Shown here: positions 45,145 through 58,399 of the stretch, piece by piece | Position numbering within the stretch: the first letter of the stretch is position 1 | Layout: each line of letters opens with the position of its first letter | NCBI GenBank assembly: GCA_037447655.1 | Contig: JBBHKE010000116.1 | Span: forward strand, 62,001-126,000 | Origin: Zygnema cylindricum | Lineage: Eukaryota > Streptophyta > Zygnematophyceae > Zygnematales > Zygnemataceae | Direction: 5' to 3' | Length of the DNA: 64,000 nucleotides | Position numbers and translations under genes: made by a program | The notes under the pieces: generated by a model | The model's input: only the letters and a program-made list of their open reading frames with translations | Told to the model about the DNA's origin: nothing | Database searches by the model: none

Positions 45145-48100
45145 ATGGCCCCCGTCGCTCGGCAGTCTTCTCTGTATTATCCACCTGAACAGTCTTCAGA
45201 TCTCGTCCCAGGATTGCCTGATGACGTGGCATTCCTTTGCCTTGTCAGAGTGTCCCGTGCGGCTCATCCTGCTTGCAGGTATGATGATATTCATCATAAA
45301 TAATAGGTAAAAAATGTCTTTTAATAGTGACAATTGTCCTTGGTCTATCAGTGAAAGTTCAAGTTTTTGAGCCATCAATTTCTGTTTTTTTTTTTGTTTT
45401 TTTCCTGTTTTTTTTTTTTTTTTAGCAAGTTTAGTGTAGTTTTATGTCAACTTTCCTAGGTATTTTTGTGATAGAGTTCCTCCTTTTTCTTGAGTCTCTT
45501 GAGACTTGAAGCGTTAAAAAAGTAATAGTTCATTTTTTTGATCGAATTATGCATCATTTCCAGAAATTAAAGCTGTCATGTATTTAGTTAGTGCGAGCAC
45601 TTAATCGTTGATTCATTTCGGTAAATATTTCGTTTTGATTTCTTTTTGAATTTAGCGATGAAGGCATAGTTTGCTATCACAGGCTATCTAAAAGCTTTTG
45701 CAACCTTAGTAGCACAAAAGGCATGTCCACTGCTCATCGCCATTAAAGCGAAATTAGTGTCAACAGTACTTATTTGGGGCAGCGTGACATGGCCGGTGAA
45801 TGGCCACTTCATTAAATAGTGTTATTATCACTATTTATTGATTTTTCGCCGAAAAATTATCAAAAAAGTATCATATAAATTTGTGTTTTTGGCACCAATA
45901 GTGGTCGGCAGTGTACTTTGTTGAAAAATAGGCACGGCATGATCATGGAATGTAATTGTATGTAACAAAACGATGTAAATCCAGGTTAATGGTTTATAGA
46001 TTTTCATGTTTTTGGGAACAACTCCGTGGAACAATTTCAAATACAGTCTTTTATCTTCTTTTACGAAATAGCTTGGTCTGTTTATACTAAGTTCTGGTCA
46101 TAATATGAGCAACGCAACGCAGTGGGTAATTGTAAAGATGAGGAGCATGAAAGAAGTATGGTTTACCTGCCCTACATGTAAACAGGGATTGGTTATGTTA
46201 AATATGAAGACTTTGATGGAACAGGATCAGATGTAAAATTACATTCAAAAGTAAATTGCTCTGTTGCTTGTCTTCCACTGATGTATGATGAAATTTTCTA
46301 AAGAGTATGTGATCATATTCATAATTTTTAATGTATTTTTAATTGTCAAAGTGTTTTTTCTATTTTGTTTACTAAAGCATCGAATAGACTAACAAGCCAA
46401 TTCATTAGTGTCACTCTTTGGATCATTGTAGTCCATATTAAACCAATCCGTTTGCAATGGCAATCATTGCTGATAATCATTTTCAATGATATATGATATG
46501 ATGTATATTTTGAATAATTCCCAATGATGTATATGTATATAGCGCTGTCGAGTCATTGGCGAGTGTCAGGCTGCATGTGAATTAGCAAATTTGGGAACAT
46601 TGCATATTAGTACATTCTATTTGTTACTTGCTAGTCGGTTATGCTCTACTTGATAGTCTTTAATTTCCATTAGTTTTTGAATTGCAGGTAATGTGGCGGC
46701 ACACTGCCTGTTGCTATTGGTGTTAATAACATTAATCTGGATTTTGCATTTACACTAATATTTCTTTTGCACAAATAGCTATCTGCGGTGTAGCTAATGA
46801 AGTGAAGTACAATCTGTCGCATCACTTGGCCATATATTGGTATTTTTTATGCGACTTTCATACTTGTATCTTGGCAATTATAGCGATGCTCAGCATAACC
46901 ATCGGTTTCCACCATTGTTAAGGTCTGTCGAAAAACTTAGTGGGTTTTTCATTTGCGTTCATCATCTGTATATACGTTTGTGCTTGCATACCATAATACT
47001 TTCATGCTTAAAACTGATCTCACTTAGAAATTGACAAATTAGTGCTTGTGCTGAATCATACCAGTTAAGGGTGGGCAGCGTATTGTCACCTTGGCGTTTT
47101 GCCCAAAAGGGTAATAGCTTTAGTAAGGTCTTTTTGTCCCCCATTTTTCTTGATCATATATATGAAGAACGTTTAGTGGGGGAAAGAGAGGGAGGAAGTG
47201 AGAAAAGAAGAGAGAAAGGGATAGAGGAAGTATTTCTTGTTGTCGTAGTTTTTTCAACTCTTGTGATTTATTCGACTTGTCAAATTTTGTAAGCGATGAT
47301 TGAACATTCAATAGGCTAACTATTTTATGCTTGCAAAGAGGCCGCAGTGTGAAAGCTCAAATTGTAATTATAAGGAATTTCCTAAATTCTCCGTACCATA
47401 TATTGGTTTGAAAGTGACATCAACCATCGTAAAGGCAACAGTGCTTTTCCTCTCAATTTTGCTGCTTCTTGAACCAGAATTTTGCTGCCCCTTGAACCAG
47501 AATTTTGCTGCACCTTGAACCATTGTTTTTGTGCAGACAAGTTTGTAAGCGATGGCGAGCAGTTTTAATGGGACCGGAACTTTATGAGGAACGTGTGAAA
47601 CAGAAAGTCACAGAGCCATGGGTGTATGTGCGAGCAGTGAGTCGAGGAAGTCCAAGACAGTGGTGGCAAGCTTTGGATCTACGGACTGCCACTTGGCAAG
47701 CTGTCCCTATGATTCCAAATTGCCGAGGGCGGCTTTCCGGAGCTGGGAGTGCAGTGCTTGGAGGATGCCTTTATGTGGTGGGAGGAATGAGCTATGACTT
47801 GGAACAGCCAATGGCAAAGGTTTACCGGTCAGTTTCTCTATCCTTTTGCAATGATGACGTCTAAACAGGGACATGATTGGGCTGACATAAAAGGTTTTTT
47901 CCCAGGATTTTTAGTGTGGCAGTACATAGAGTACACTGCCCATCGCTGTTAGAGTTCCTCCTAATTTGAGTGTGTGTTCTTTGACCCATAATTTAGTGTT
48001 CATAGCACTTTTTAGTTAGGTGGGCCTATAATGAGCCAGCTTGCGTAACACAATTTAGTGTAGATAATTCTAATAATTTGTTAATGCTAATAGTTCACTT

Positions 48101-49192
48101 AATGCGATAGCGATGGGCGTGTGCTGAATCATGTTCTGTTTTTGTAACTTTTTATTGCAGTTACGATCCGTGCAGCAGTTTGTGGAGGGACATGCGTCCT
48201 CTTTTAGTTGCTCGTGGTTATGCAGCAGTAGAGGCAGTGGGAGATGCCCTTTATGTGGCAGGAGGAAACGGAACGCGTTTATGTGAGCTACGTTCCGTTG
48301 AGATGTGCAAGCCGTTTCCGGCTAGTACAGAAGCTCACAAAACTGGTCAGGATACGGATTATAGTACTGGACAGCCACAGAGTTTTGGTTGGAGTTTTGC
48401 AGCGCCCATGGCCTCTGATATGGCACGATATGATTCGACGGTTTGTAACGGTCGTTTATATGTGACGGAGGGCTGGCATTGGCCTTTTCACTTTTCACCT
48501 CGTGGATTTGTTTATGACGCAAACAAAGACTGGTGGGATGTGATGCCTCTTGGTATGAGTGAAGGCTGGACAGGTCCGGCTTGTACAGTTGGAGACTTTG
48601 TCTGTGTTGTGGCTCATCAAGAGGCAACAATTCACAGGTCAGTGGATCAGAACAAATCATTGTGCTTGTTGTGTATAACTTGACATAACTTCATAGGTCA
48701 TTTTGGTATACAATGATGATATGGTGGAAATGAGGCAAGAACTCCATTTTTCTCTTCATAATTCAAAGTAAGAGTTTTTCAGCTTAGGTGCATGTTTTCG
48801 TTCTTTGGTGGTTTTTGATTGCTCCATACAGTTGAATCAATCAACTCTTTTGGATCCCGTTTGCTCGTGAGGCCTTTTTTTTGGTTGCAAGTTACAAAAA
48901 TGTTGAACTCGCTTATGGGAAAGATGGGATTTCCAGGTTGGAGGTTTATGACATGGAGTCGGATGAGTGGCACAGCTTAACCGGAGCTCCCCTCCCGGAA
49001 GAAATTTCTCCAAATTTTGTGGTGGAGGCCGTTGGGAATGATGTGTATGTCATCGGTGATGGTCTTTTGACGGCTATCGGTCATGTAGCCAATGTCTCCA
49101 GTCATGGAGGTAATGTAACTTGGTCTCTTCTTTCACGCCCCGACCGTCTTTCTGACCGTTATGTGGACACGGCTTGCCTCCTCGAGATCTAA
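45145..49192 (+). CDS. F-box/kelch-repeat protein
   Basis: Four exons (45145-45278, 47537-47827, 48161-48637, 48892-49192) join in frame to 400 residues. The F-box lies at about residues 22-60 (LPGLPDDVAFLCLVRV...CKRW), followed by kelch repeats with the usual GG and W pairs (LYVVGGM, LYVAGGN, W..M.PL, LEVYDMESDEW). This is the architecture of SCF substrate receptors: the F-box binds SKP1 and the kelch propeller binds the target for ubiquitination. The target cannot be inferred. The start was chosen for its GCCGCCATGG context, conserved in the neighbouring duplicate; upstream in-frame ATGs exist at 45079 and 45025. Intron 1 (2.26 kb) and intron 2 contain old TA-target element relics. This is the only intact copy of a tandemly duplicated locus. 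Confidence 0.9.
46700..46800. mobile_element. Old TA-target-like MITE relic in F-box intron 1
   Basis: About 100 bp with CACTGCCTGTTGCTATTGGT at the left and ATAGCTATCTGCGGTG at the right, followed by TA. Its right half is also present in the duplicated intron (about 58855-58912), so it predates the duplication. Confidence 0.5.
47929..48125. mobile_element. TA-target-like MITE in F-box intron 2
   Basis: The left end TACACTGCCCATCGCTGTTA pairs imperfectly with GATAGCGATGGGCGTGTG on the right. It is about 195 bp, non-coding, and close to the exon 3 acceptor. Confidence 0.5.
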
Positions 49193-50094
49193 ACTTTTTT
49201 CAACAAAAGGTTAAATAGGGAAGTCTTGGAGCACTTAAACTTGACTTACGTCTGAAAGTTTGTGGAAAGAGTTGGGAAGACGAGACAGTTATACTAGTTT
49301 CGTTGTCTGTATATTAGGAAATGTAAAGTTAGTGTGGCATATACTCTTATACTTTTTCGAGGTTTAGCGTGTGGGTGGATAAAACGGACGCTACTAAGGC
49401 GCTTGAAATTTCGGTGTTAACTTGTTAAAGTTGCTCGAGGGGCTATTAGGCACGGCTCTTTGACTGGTTTTCAATTGTTTTGTGGTGCTCTCTGATAACA
49501 ACTACAAGAATAAAAGTAACAGGAGAAAAGACATTACAGTGTTGTATAGACGAGCTTGCGGAAATTATGCCCGCATTTAGACTTTTTTGATAATGTGGTT
49601 CTTCCTTCAAACGTGGAGCTTTGGTAACATAGCATTGCACAGGAACTAACAAAAGATACGTTGTAAATATCCAATAAGTAGTTAAACGAAGGATTCCTAT
49701 GCTTTGTTAGTGGATCGTTACCAATGTTTCAGCCTCCTTGATCTTAAGAAAGTTAATGTTGTTGACAACAGTTTCTTGAGTTAACATCTGTAAATTTTTG
49801 TTCTTTATTGCAAGCTGACCATGAAACCAAACATGTTGGTCCGGAGAAGGGCTCATGGGCTATGCATAAAACTGAGTATTCTTAGGGGACTATGAAAGAC
49901 GCAAGGGTTTGTACTGCCAATTATTGAATGTGTCCAAGTTTTTGTACTTTGCCCTCATACACCCACGAAATAAATTTACAAGAGATAACATAGGGTTTGT
50001 ACAAATAATTTTTGTGAGCATACTCTTTTTTTTAATGTGGTGAAGATAAGGTGTGTGGTAAGATGCAGTGTGATGTTGGCGTTTTGATACTATG
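49193..50094. other. F-box/kelch gene 3' region
   Basis: The 3' UTR and downstream DNA match 59770-60660 closely (same locus, unit B). No gene is seen. Confidence 0.7.
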
Positions 50095-50570
50095 TACACC
50101 GTCAATCGCTATAAGAGTAAAGAAATAAATAGCGTAAAACAAAAATTACTGTTTTAACACTAATCGGGATTTTTTTTCTTTTTTTAATATATATATACTA
50201 ATTAATCCCTAACTGTAATTTGGGTTGTCCTGGATAATAAATACTCGCCCTTTCGATGTTTACAGTAATATGTGTACCCGTACAAAATCTGACAATTCGT
50301 ACGCCGTCGCGCTATTCACACGGTTGACGGATGAACATATGAGAACGTGATTTTTGATGAGTTTTCATCTCTTTCTTCTAGTGCACATTCACATGTGTGC
50401 GCAATAATGTTAAGTGTCTTTTTATGCCTTTGTATTTCAAAAAGTGCCATTTTGTACAAAGATACCCTGTCCATACGCCACACTATTTCCATCGTAGTGT
50501 ACTTCCATTATTAACGCTAATTGAAAAAAAACCCTAATTAGAATAATGAAAAAAGTAGAATTATGGATTG

Positions 50571-51666
50571 TGTAGAAATTGATGGTCCTTCTAGGTATAA
50601 ATAGAAATACAAAAAGAAGCGGAGGCATTCTATTCCTAACTTCTCTCTCTAACTCCCACACTTGTCGCAGTCACTGAGAAATTGGAGAGGAATCTAAAGC
50701 CATGGCTACCTTGGTTATCCAGAGGTTTACGCGAAATAGATTACTTGATTTATTGAATGGTAGTTTGGTAGTTTATTTACTAAAAGAAATAGTGATGAAA
50801 CCAGATTTGATCCTGGAACCTGCCGGACGTCAAGAAACCGGTAGCTAGTAACCTTATCCGTTAGGTCTTTTGCTAATGATACATGATAACGGATTTGATA
50901 TTTATTTATACATTATTACGTAGGATATTTAATTTAACGAAACTGCTTACGGTATACATAGAGTCAGTTATGTAGAAGTACGGATTACGGTACGGATAAG
51001 AAACAAGTACCGCGCATTTGTTTCTTTAAACGAAACAAATACCGCTCAAGTATTTATGACAGCTCTGATTGAAATCTGCATTCACTCGGACGGCCGAGAA
51101 GAAAGCCAAGATCGCGAAAGAGAATCTCAGCGGTTTGTGGTCATCGCCACATCAGATGACACGTGGCAAATTTGCGTTGGATCGCGGAATCTCCGGGAAT
51201 TACGGGACCGAATCCGGATATGACATGTGTCGACTTTTAGGCCATGTCGTACAATATCCGTACAGAAAGTACACCTGCAGCTCTACTTTTGTGTACGAAA
51301 AGTGTATTATGATTGGCTCTTTTGTATACGGAAGTGTATTATGATTGGCTCCGTACGTCAGTAGATAGAGTCTGTGAGAGAGATAGGACTTAGAAAAAAT
51401 TGGTAGATTGGACCCTCTCTCCCAAAGAGCTTCTGTACAAAAGGTCAACTTTGACCCTCCATAACTAACTGCTCAGAGGAGCAAATTCAGAGATTCTTTT
51501 TGCTATCGACCCAGGGGAGTCTTGCCTTCACAAGGGTGAAGGTGGTCAGAGTTTTTGTTTGCCAGGGTGGCAGTTATTCTTGCTGAAATACAAAGGGGTC
51601 AGGGTTATCCTAGAGGCTTCTTGGAAGCTATCCACTCTGAGGACTTATGGAGGTCTCAGAGTTTCA
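50571..51666 (+). repeat. E3 5' LTR
   Basis: 1096 bp. G-box CACGTG at 51170-51175 in TGACACGTGGCA. Antisense tRNA-like block at about 50796-50870. The TATA position reads TACAAAA here. The gag ATG is at 51647, 20 bases before the LTR end. Confidence 0.9.
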
Positions 51667-54600
51667 GGTTATGGGCCCACCCTCTAAGGTACCCATCTTT
51701 AATGGAATTGGCTTCATATACTGGGAAAGTATGATGATAGGAGCTCTATGCGAGAAAAGGTTTTGGGGGATAGTGAGTGGACGAGTGGGGCGTCCATCAA
51801 GTCTTGGAGTCTCTCCATGGTTTGGAGGAAGCAGATTCACAAGGAAAGCAGATCCATCTTCAACGGAGGAGACAAAAGAAGGAGAGGTGGTGGACAAAGC
51901 AACGGAGAAAGAGACGACCTCACCAATAGCAACTAGTTCACCATTCATGTCACCGTTTCCAAGGAACGAGGAGAATGATACTGATGCCTGGGACTTCAAA
52001 AATATGGCGGCAAAGAACTTCATCCTCCGCCATCTTACTCAAGGGCTTGCATGCCCTCATTTACAGGTAGAAAGGGCATCTGATCTTTGGATGGCTCTCA
52101 TAAAGATATACCGAAGTGGTACGATTCAGCAACAACAGTTGGCTGATCAGAAAGTTAAGGAGTATGTATACAAAGGGGGGAAGATGTTGGATTTTTGCAA
52201 TGATCTTGCTACACTCTTCATGGAGCTAGAGAGTGCTGGAAAAGTTTGTAGTGAAAAAAAAAAGGTTAACTATTTACTAATGAAGTTACCCAATGAGTTC
52301 GAGAACATAGTCAACCATGTGCAGGACTTGGCGGACTCAAGGTGGATAAAGAACTCAGTGGTAGGGATGATTCTCGTTCGGGAGAATACGATTGAGATCC
52401 GAAGGGGAGGAAAGAGTGGGCAAGCCCTGGCATTTGCGACAGATTGGAGGAACAAGGAGTCACGGAAACCAGTCGAAAACTATAGAGGGAGAGAGCAGAA
52501 AAATCAGACCGACGAGTTCGGACCAAGGACTCCCAAATGTTTATGTCATTTTTGTAAGAAACCGGGGCACTATATGGCAGAGTGCACTAAGCTAACCGAG
52601 CTTCGGTTAAAGGAGGGCAGGCTAGTGGAACCCCGAGAGGAAAGAAAAAAGCACTTCTGACACAGGTACATGAAGCGGAATTCGAAGACGAGGACGATGA
52701 GCTTCTATTGGATGAGGAGTTGGAGGCGAAAAACGAGGTCAAAATTCCACGAAGGCAGAAATGTGCTTACGGTGGATTGAAAGGTGAAGCAAGCTGGATT
52801 ATAGATTCATGTGCCTCCATGCACATGTGTAAGGATTAACACCGGTTCACTAAGATAAGAAAGATTCCCACTGTAGAGATAGAGTACACGGATGGGAGGA
52901 TAGTCACTACTACTCTTGTAGGATCGGTAAATCTGTAAGTGTTTGTTGAAGGAAAGACATCCATAGTAACATTCTCCGATGTATTGTTTATTCCGAAGCA
53001 GAACAAAAACCTCATCTCTACATCTGTATTAGATGATATGGGTTTTTTTACTAGCACTAGGGAAGGAGTCTTTACTGCTAGTTTTGAGGAGGATGTCTAT
53101 TTCATTGCTAAGAAAGTTAGCCAAAGGATAATTAGGCTGATTTTAAGTAATGAAACAAAGAAACTTTATTATACTGGTGTTCATGATATTATGATGTGGC
53201 ATAAGAGGCTTGGGTATGTGAATCTAGATAAATTAAGAGAGATGAAAAAGATGGGAGTGGTGGAAGGGATTCAGTTCAGTGAGAGTGATAATATAAGTGA
53301 TTGTAGTGGATGTGCTCAAGGTAAAGCACACAGATTACCCTTTCCCAAAACAGCCACCTATAAGGGAGAAAAATTTCTAGATTTAGTGCACACAGATATT
53401 TGGGGACCGGCTAAAGTGCCCTCATCGGGGGGGAAGAGATTTATGATGACTATCACTGATGATTGGTCTCGGTATTCCAGGGTGTATTTTTTGAAAAACA
53501 AGTCAGAAGCTCAGGATTGTTTTAGACAATATAAAGCATGGAGCAAACAACTCCATGAAACTCCAATCAAGAAAATAATGAGTGACAATGGTGGAGAGTA
53601 TACTTCTAACCAGTTTGAGGATTTTCTGAGGGAAGATGGAGTCCAACACCAAAAGACAGTTCTAGAAAACCCGGAACAGAATGGGGTAGCTGAAAAGTTA
53701 AATAGAACACTAAGTGATAGTGCTAGAAGTATGTTGTCAGATAAAAAGTTAGGAAAAAGGTTTTGGGCAAAAGCAATGAACTGTGCTAATTACCTCAAAA
53801 ATAGAGTTCTTACTTCAGCTATAAAAGATCAAACGCCTTATGAGAGATGGACAGGCCGGGAACCAGACATATCTCACTTAAAGGTTTTCGGTAGTCAAGT
53901 ATTCAGTCTAGATACAGATCAGTCTAATTGGAAGCTAGATCCTAAAGGAAAACCGGGATACTTATTAGGATATGATGAGGATGTTAAAGGATATAAAGTT
54001 TATGATCTAAAAAGGGAAGATATAATCTTAGTAAAGCATCTAGTAGTTATGGATGAAGGAAAGTCTGTGGATCCCTTCAAGTATACAAAGTCAGTAAAAA
54101 TCAGATTTGAGTCAGAAAATTCCGATGACTTTGAGCTTCCTAACTATCCAGGTTTTAGAGAAGATGGCATTCTTGCATGTACAAATCAGACCGAAAAGGA
54201 CTCGACTGCGGAAACTCCAGTGACAACTCTACCCGAAGCGGAAGACATGGTGGAAACTGATTCGGAATCAAGGGACAGGGGAGAAGCCGAGATTGTTCGA
54301 AAGAACCCACGAGAACCATCTATCGCGGCCACAGATTTTGAGGGGGGAAGGAGAAGTAACAAAAGATTGCAAGAAAAACAGGTTAATAACAAGGTATCAA
54401 AACTATTTCATCAAGATGAACCTCAGACTTATGGAGAGGCGAAGACCTGTCCAGAAAGGAACTGATGGAAGACAGCCATCAATGAGGAGATTGCCTCAAT
54501 TATGGCAACCGATACTTGGGAGCTTCTGGATTGTCCACCAAACCGAAAACTAATCGGTTTTAAGTGGGTTTTCAAATTAAAACTGAACCCAAATAACACG

Positions 54601-56000
54601 ATTGAGCGCTACAAGGCCCGATTAGTGGCAAAGTGATTTACCCAAAGGAGGGAATTGACTACGAGGAAACATTTGCCCCGGTCGTCAGATTTCCCTCCGT
54701 CCCCATACTTCTCAGTCTGGCAGCAGCGAAAGACATGGAGGTGCCCCAGATGGACATCAAGACAACCTTTTTGCATGGAGAATTGGAAGAGGAGATCTTC
54801 ATGCGACAACCCGAAGGATTTGTGGAGGAAGAAGAGTAGAGTAAGGTATGCCGGGTGATTAAATCTCTTTATGGTTTAAAACAGACGCCTCGACAGTGGA
54901 ATAAGAAGCTTGATGAGTTTCTTACCGGTCTGGGATATATCCGGATCAGCTCAGATCTCTCGATCTATGTTTTTGAAAATGATGAAGGTATTATATTTAT
55001 TGCAATTTATGTTGATGATTTGCTTGTTTTAAGTAAATCAAATGAAAAAATTAATAAACTGAAAACCAATCTTAAGGGGAGATTTGAATTGAAGGATATG
55101 GGGGAAGCAAAATATATTTTGGGAATTCAAGTAGAAAGAGACCGAAAAAGAAAGATTATCAGATTGACTCAAAAGGAAGCAATAGGGAACATGCTTGAAA
55201 AATTTCAAATGGATAAAGCTAATAGTTGTACAACTCTAATGGAGTTGAAGAAGGGAAGTGAGGGGAGTGAGGAAGAAGGAGTCATAGTCTTAGACGAGGA
55301 ATTATCTCCTGATGAACAGAAGTTCATGCAGACTATTCCTTACAGGCAAGTAGTGGGAAGTTTAATCTATTTTATGAATTGTACCCGGCCGGATTTAGCT
55401 GCAGCTGTAGGAGTGCTGAGTAGAAGTCTAAATGCTCCCACTAAGAAGGATTGGGAGGCAGCTAAGAGAGTCCTTAGATACTTGGTAGGAACTAGGGATC
55501 TATGGTTGCATTTGGGTGGGGAGAATACTGACATCACTACTTGGAGTGATTCCAGTTATGGTGATGCTCCGATGAGGAGATGCACTTCTGGATATGTATT
55601 ATATGTGGGTGATGGGGCTTGTTGTTGGAGTAGCAAACAGCAAAAGGTTATTGCTCAGTCCACCATGGAGGCTGAGTTTATGGCCTCTTGCACTGCAGTA
55701 AAAGAATTGATGTGGGTCAAGTCTTTGCTTGGTGAGCTTGGTCACCTTAAGAGTGGTGTGCATAATTTTTTTTGTGATAATCAGGCAGCAATCGCTATTT
55801 CGGCCAATCCTAAACATCATTTTAAAGCCAAACACATGGACATTAGACTCAGCTTTGTTAGAGAGAAAGTAGAAAACAAAATAATCAGTTTAGAGTACCA
55901 ACCAGATAGCGAGATGGTAGCAGATATGATGACCAAACCTGTGCCTTCCCCTAAGCTAATTTTCAGGGAGAAGTGTGGTCTAAAATTAAAAATTGACTAG
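51647..56000 (+). pseudogene. E3 gag-pol polyprotein, degenerate
   Basis: Fragments 51647-52660, 52939-54465, 54633-54839 and 54855-56000 cover gag to RNase H in the copia order. Visible damage: a frameshift after the zinc knuckle (CHFCKKPGHYMAEC) near 52650; the protease motif reads DSCAS instead of DSGAS; stops within the protease-integrase linker (near 52838 and 52937), after ERN near 54464, near 54634 and near 54837. The integrase SDNGGEY motif, the reverse transcriptase YVDDLLVL and RNase H motifs remain readable. Not functional. Confidence 0.92.
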
Positions 56001-56013
56001 AAAATAAGAGGAG

Positions 56014-57068
56014 TGTAGAACTTGATGGTCCTTTTTAAATATTTTCTAGGTCTAAATAGAAATACAAAAAGAAGCGGAGGCAGTCTATCTCTAACTTCTC
56101 TCTCCAACTCCCACACTTGTCGCAGTCACTGAGAAATAGGAGAGGAAGCTAGAGCCATGGCTACCTTGCCTATCGAGAGGTTCACGGGAAATAGATTAGT
56201 TGATTTATTGAATGGTAGTTTGGTATTTTATTTACTAAAAGAAATAGTGATGAAACCAGATTTGATCCTGGAACCTGCCGGACGTCAAGAAACCGATAGC
56301 CGGTAACCTTATCCGTTAAGTCTTTTGCTAATGATACATGATATCGGATTTGATATTTATTTATACAATTTAACAGAACTGCATACGGTATACATAGAGT
56401 CAGTTATGTAGAAGTACGGATTACGGTACGGATAAGAAACAAGTACCGCGCATTTGTTTCTTTAAACGAAACAAATACCACTCAAGTATTTATGACGTCT
56501 CTGATTGAAATCTGCATTCAATCGGACGGCCGAGAAGAAAGCCGAGATCGCGCAAGAGAATCTTGGCGGTTTGCGGTCATCGCCACATCGGATGACACGT
56601 GGCAAAATTGCGTTGGATCGCGGCATCTCCGGGAATTACGGGACCGAATCCGGATATGACATGTGTCGACTTTTAGGCCACGTCGTACAATATCCGTGCA
56701 GAAAGTACATCGGCAGCTGTACTTTTGTGTACGGAAGTGTATTATGATTGGCTCCGTACGTCAGTAGATAGAGTCTGTGAGAGAGATAGGACTTAGAAAA
56801 AATTGGTAGATTGGACCCTCTCTCCCAGAGAGCTTCTGTATAAAAGGTCAACTTTGACCCTCCATAACTAACTGCTCAGAGGAGCAAATTCAGAGATTCT
56901 TTTTGCTATCGACTCAGGGGAGTCTTGCCTTCACAGGGGTGAATGTGGTCAGAGTTTTTGTTTGCCAGGGTGGCAGTTATTCTTGCTGAAATACAAAGGG
57001 GTCAGGGTTATCCTAGAGGCTTTTAGGAAGCTGTCCTTCTTGAGGACTTAGGAGGTCTCAGAGTTTCA
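56014..57068 (+). repeat. E3 3' LTR
   Basis: 1055 bp. G-box CACGTG at 56596-56601. TATAAAA at 56839-56845. Antisense tRNA-like block at about 56252-56325. It ends GAGTTTCA. Confidence 0.9.
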
Positions 57069-57146
57069 TACTGTATTTCAGGTTTTTTTTTTTGAAATAA
57101 GGGCACCGAATTAGAGTTATTTACTCTAATAGCGATTGGCGGTGTA

Positions 57147-57500
57147 CTATTCATATTTCTACGTAAGAGATATCTTTACTCCATTTGATGACCCATTTGT
57201 GGCTATCTATCCATTGCGTCTTACACGATGCCCTTTTCAGAGGAAATAATTGGTCGGTTATAGTGAACAATAAAAAGCTTTATGAAAAACCGCTTGCACA
57301 CCATTTCAGTACATTGCAACAAGAGAAGAAGTTCAAACTGTCAACAAAGAGCAAAAAAGGTGAACAGAAACAACGGACCCTGGCAATAAACTGATACAAA
57401 AATAGAAGCAAGGTAATGTAATCTTATAAAAACTACCGAACCAACCACCGACAAAACTGAAGTCTATTGAAAGGGCCTAACGGCGTTTTTTTCTCGTGAC
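57147..57500. other. Spacer of the tandem F-box locus
   Basis: It matches 60676-60713 and 60900-61200 (ATATCTTTACTCCATTTGA, then CATTTGTGGCTATNTATCC). A 69-codon frame at 57185-57394 is not conserved as coding in the other copy. Confidence 0.6.
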
Positions 57501-57502
57501 TA

Positions 57503-57714
57503 CACCGCTAATCGTTAATAGTGTTAAATTTTTTCCGCCAATTAAAATATATTTTCTTCATGCATACTTGTCAAATTGTCAATTTGAGACCGCCAATAGG
57601 AAGGTGAGAACCTTGCCTTCCAATGGCAACCATCGGTTTGACAACCCGACAAGTGTGCACGATGAAAAGATGTTTTAAGTAGTGAAAAATACTTACTAAC
57701 AACGATTAGCGGTG
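57503..57714. mobile_element. Short TA-target TIR element, copy N
   Basis: The ends CACCGCTAATCGTTA and TAACGATTAGCGGTG-like are flanked by TA (57501-57502, 57715-57716). It is 212 bp. The corresponding spot in unit C (about 61215) has no insertion. Confidence 0.75.
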
Positions 57715-57716
57715 TA

Positions 57717-58399
57717 GTAGAGCACGCTAGAGAGGGCAAAAGCGCAAAGGTGGTTCTATAACTGCAATACTGTAGTGCGCATAAAGTTTGATATAATTTT
57801 ACCAAAACTTGGATGAATAACATTTAATAGCATTGGACTATCGCATAGAATGTAAGCAGTCTCTGTTTTTATACTGATGATATGTAGCCTCCAGGAGCTT
57901 TTAGAATTCCTTTTACTGCAAAAATACGAAAGCTGTGAAATCATGTGCGAACCGGAATTCTGGAATCTGTAACCGCAGGCAACTAAAGTGTAAGCGGCCG
58001 TCAGCCTATCAGTCAAAAATGCACACTGCAGTGGCGTCGACACAAAGATGCTGACTGAAAACTGGAAAAAGTTTGTAGGAGAATGTTATCGGTTGTACAC
58101 GGAATCCGAATGCCCGCATTACCAATTTCTAGGCAGTGCGGGTAAAAGTACAAGTGGATGTACAATTTGACCTTTTGAAGCATAACTCCATGTACGGCAA
58201 ACTAACAAAGAATACGTTTTGCGATAATTTATGAATTTGTTTCGAACCTGACCGGCGATCAGCTCAAAAGCCGCGTAAAACAACCACTGAAACTACAGTA
58301 CAGTACGCACGAAATATATAGTTAACGTTCTTGATTGCCCGCTCTCGCCATTTCATCAACCCTGGTGGTCTCCGTAAACCCGCCAAGCTAGGAGCCGCC
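57717..58399 (+). promoter_or_regulatory. 5' flank of the F-box pseudogene (unit B)
   Basis: It matches 40950-41238 and 61200-61902. It was probably the promoter region of the duplicated F-box gene. No individual motif can be assigned. Confidence 0.5.

Larger units (their letters stand above)
50571..57068 (+). mobile_element. Decayed Ty1/copia retrotransposon E3
   Basis: The LTRs 50571-51666 and 56014-57068 (TGTAGAA...TTTCA) flank a 4.3-kb interior, same family as E2. The 5' flank is GATTG and the 3' flank TACTG, so no clear target duplication remains. The internal frame is broken many times. It lies inside TA-target copy M. Confidence 0.9.
50097..57144. mobile_element. TA-target TIR element, copy M, split by copia E3
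   Basis: The left end CACCGTCAATCGCTATAAGA and right end TCTAATAGCGATTGGCGGTG are inverted, with TA at 50095-50096 and 57145-57146. Removing E3 leaves about 550 bp. The equivalent position in the duplicated locus (about 60672) lacks the element, an empty site. Confidence 0.8.
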
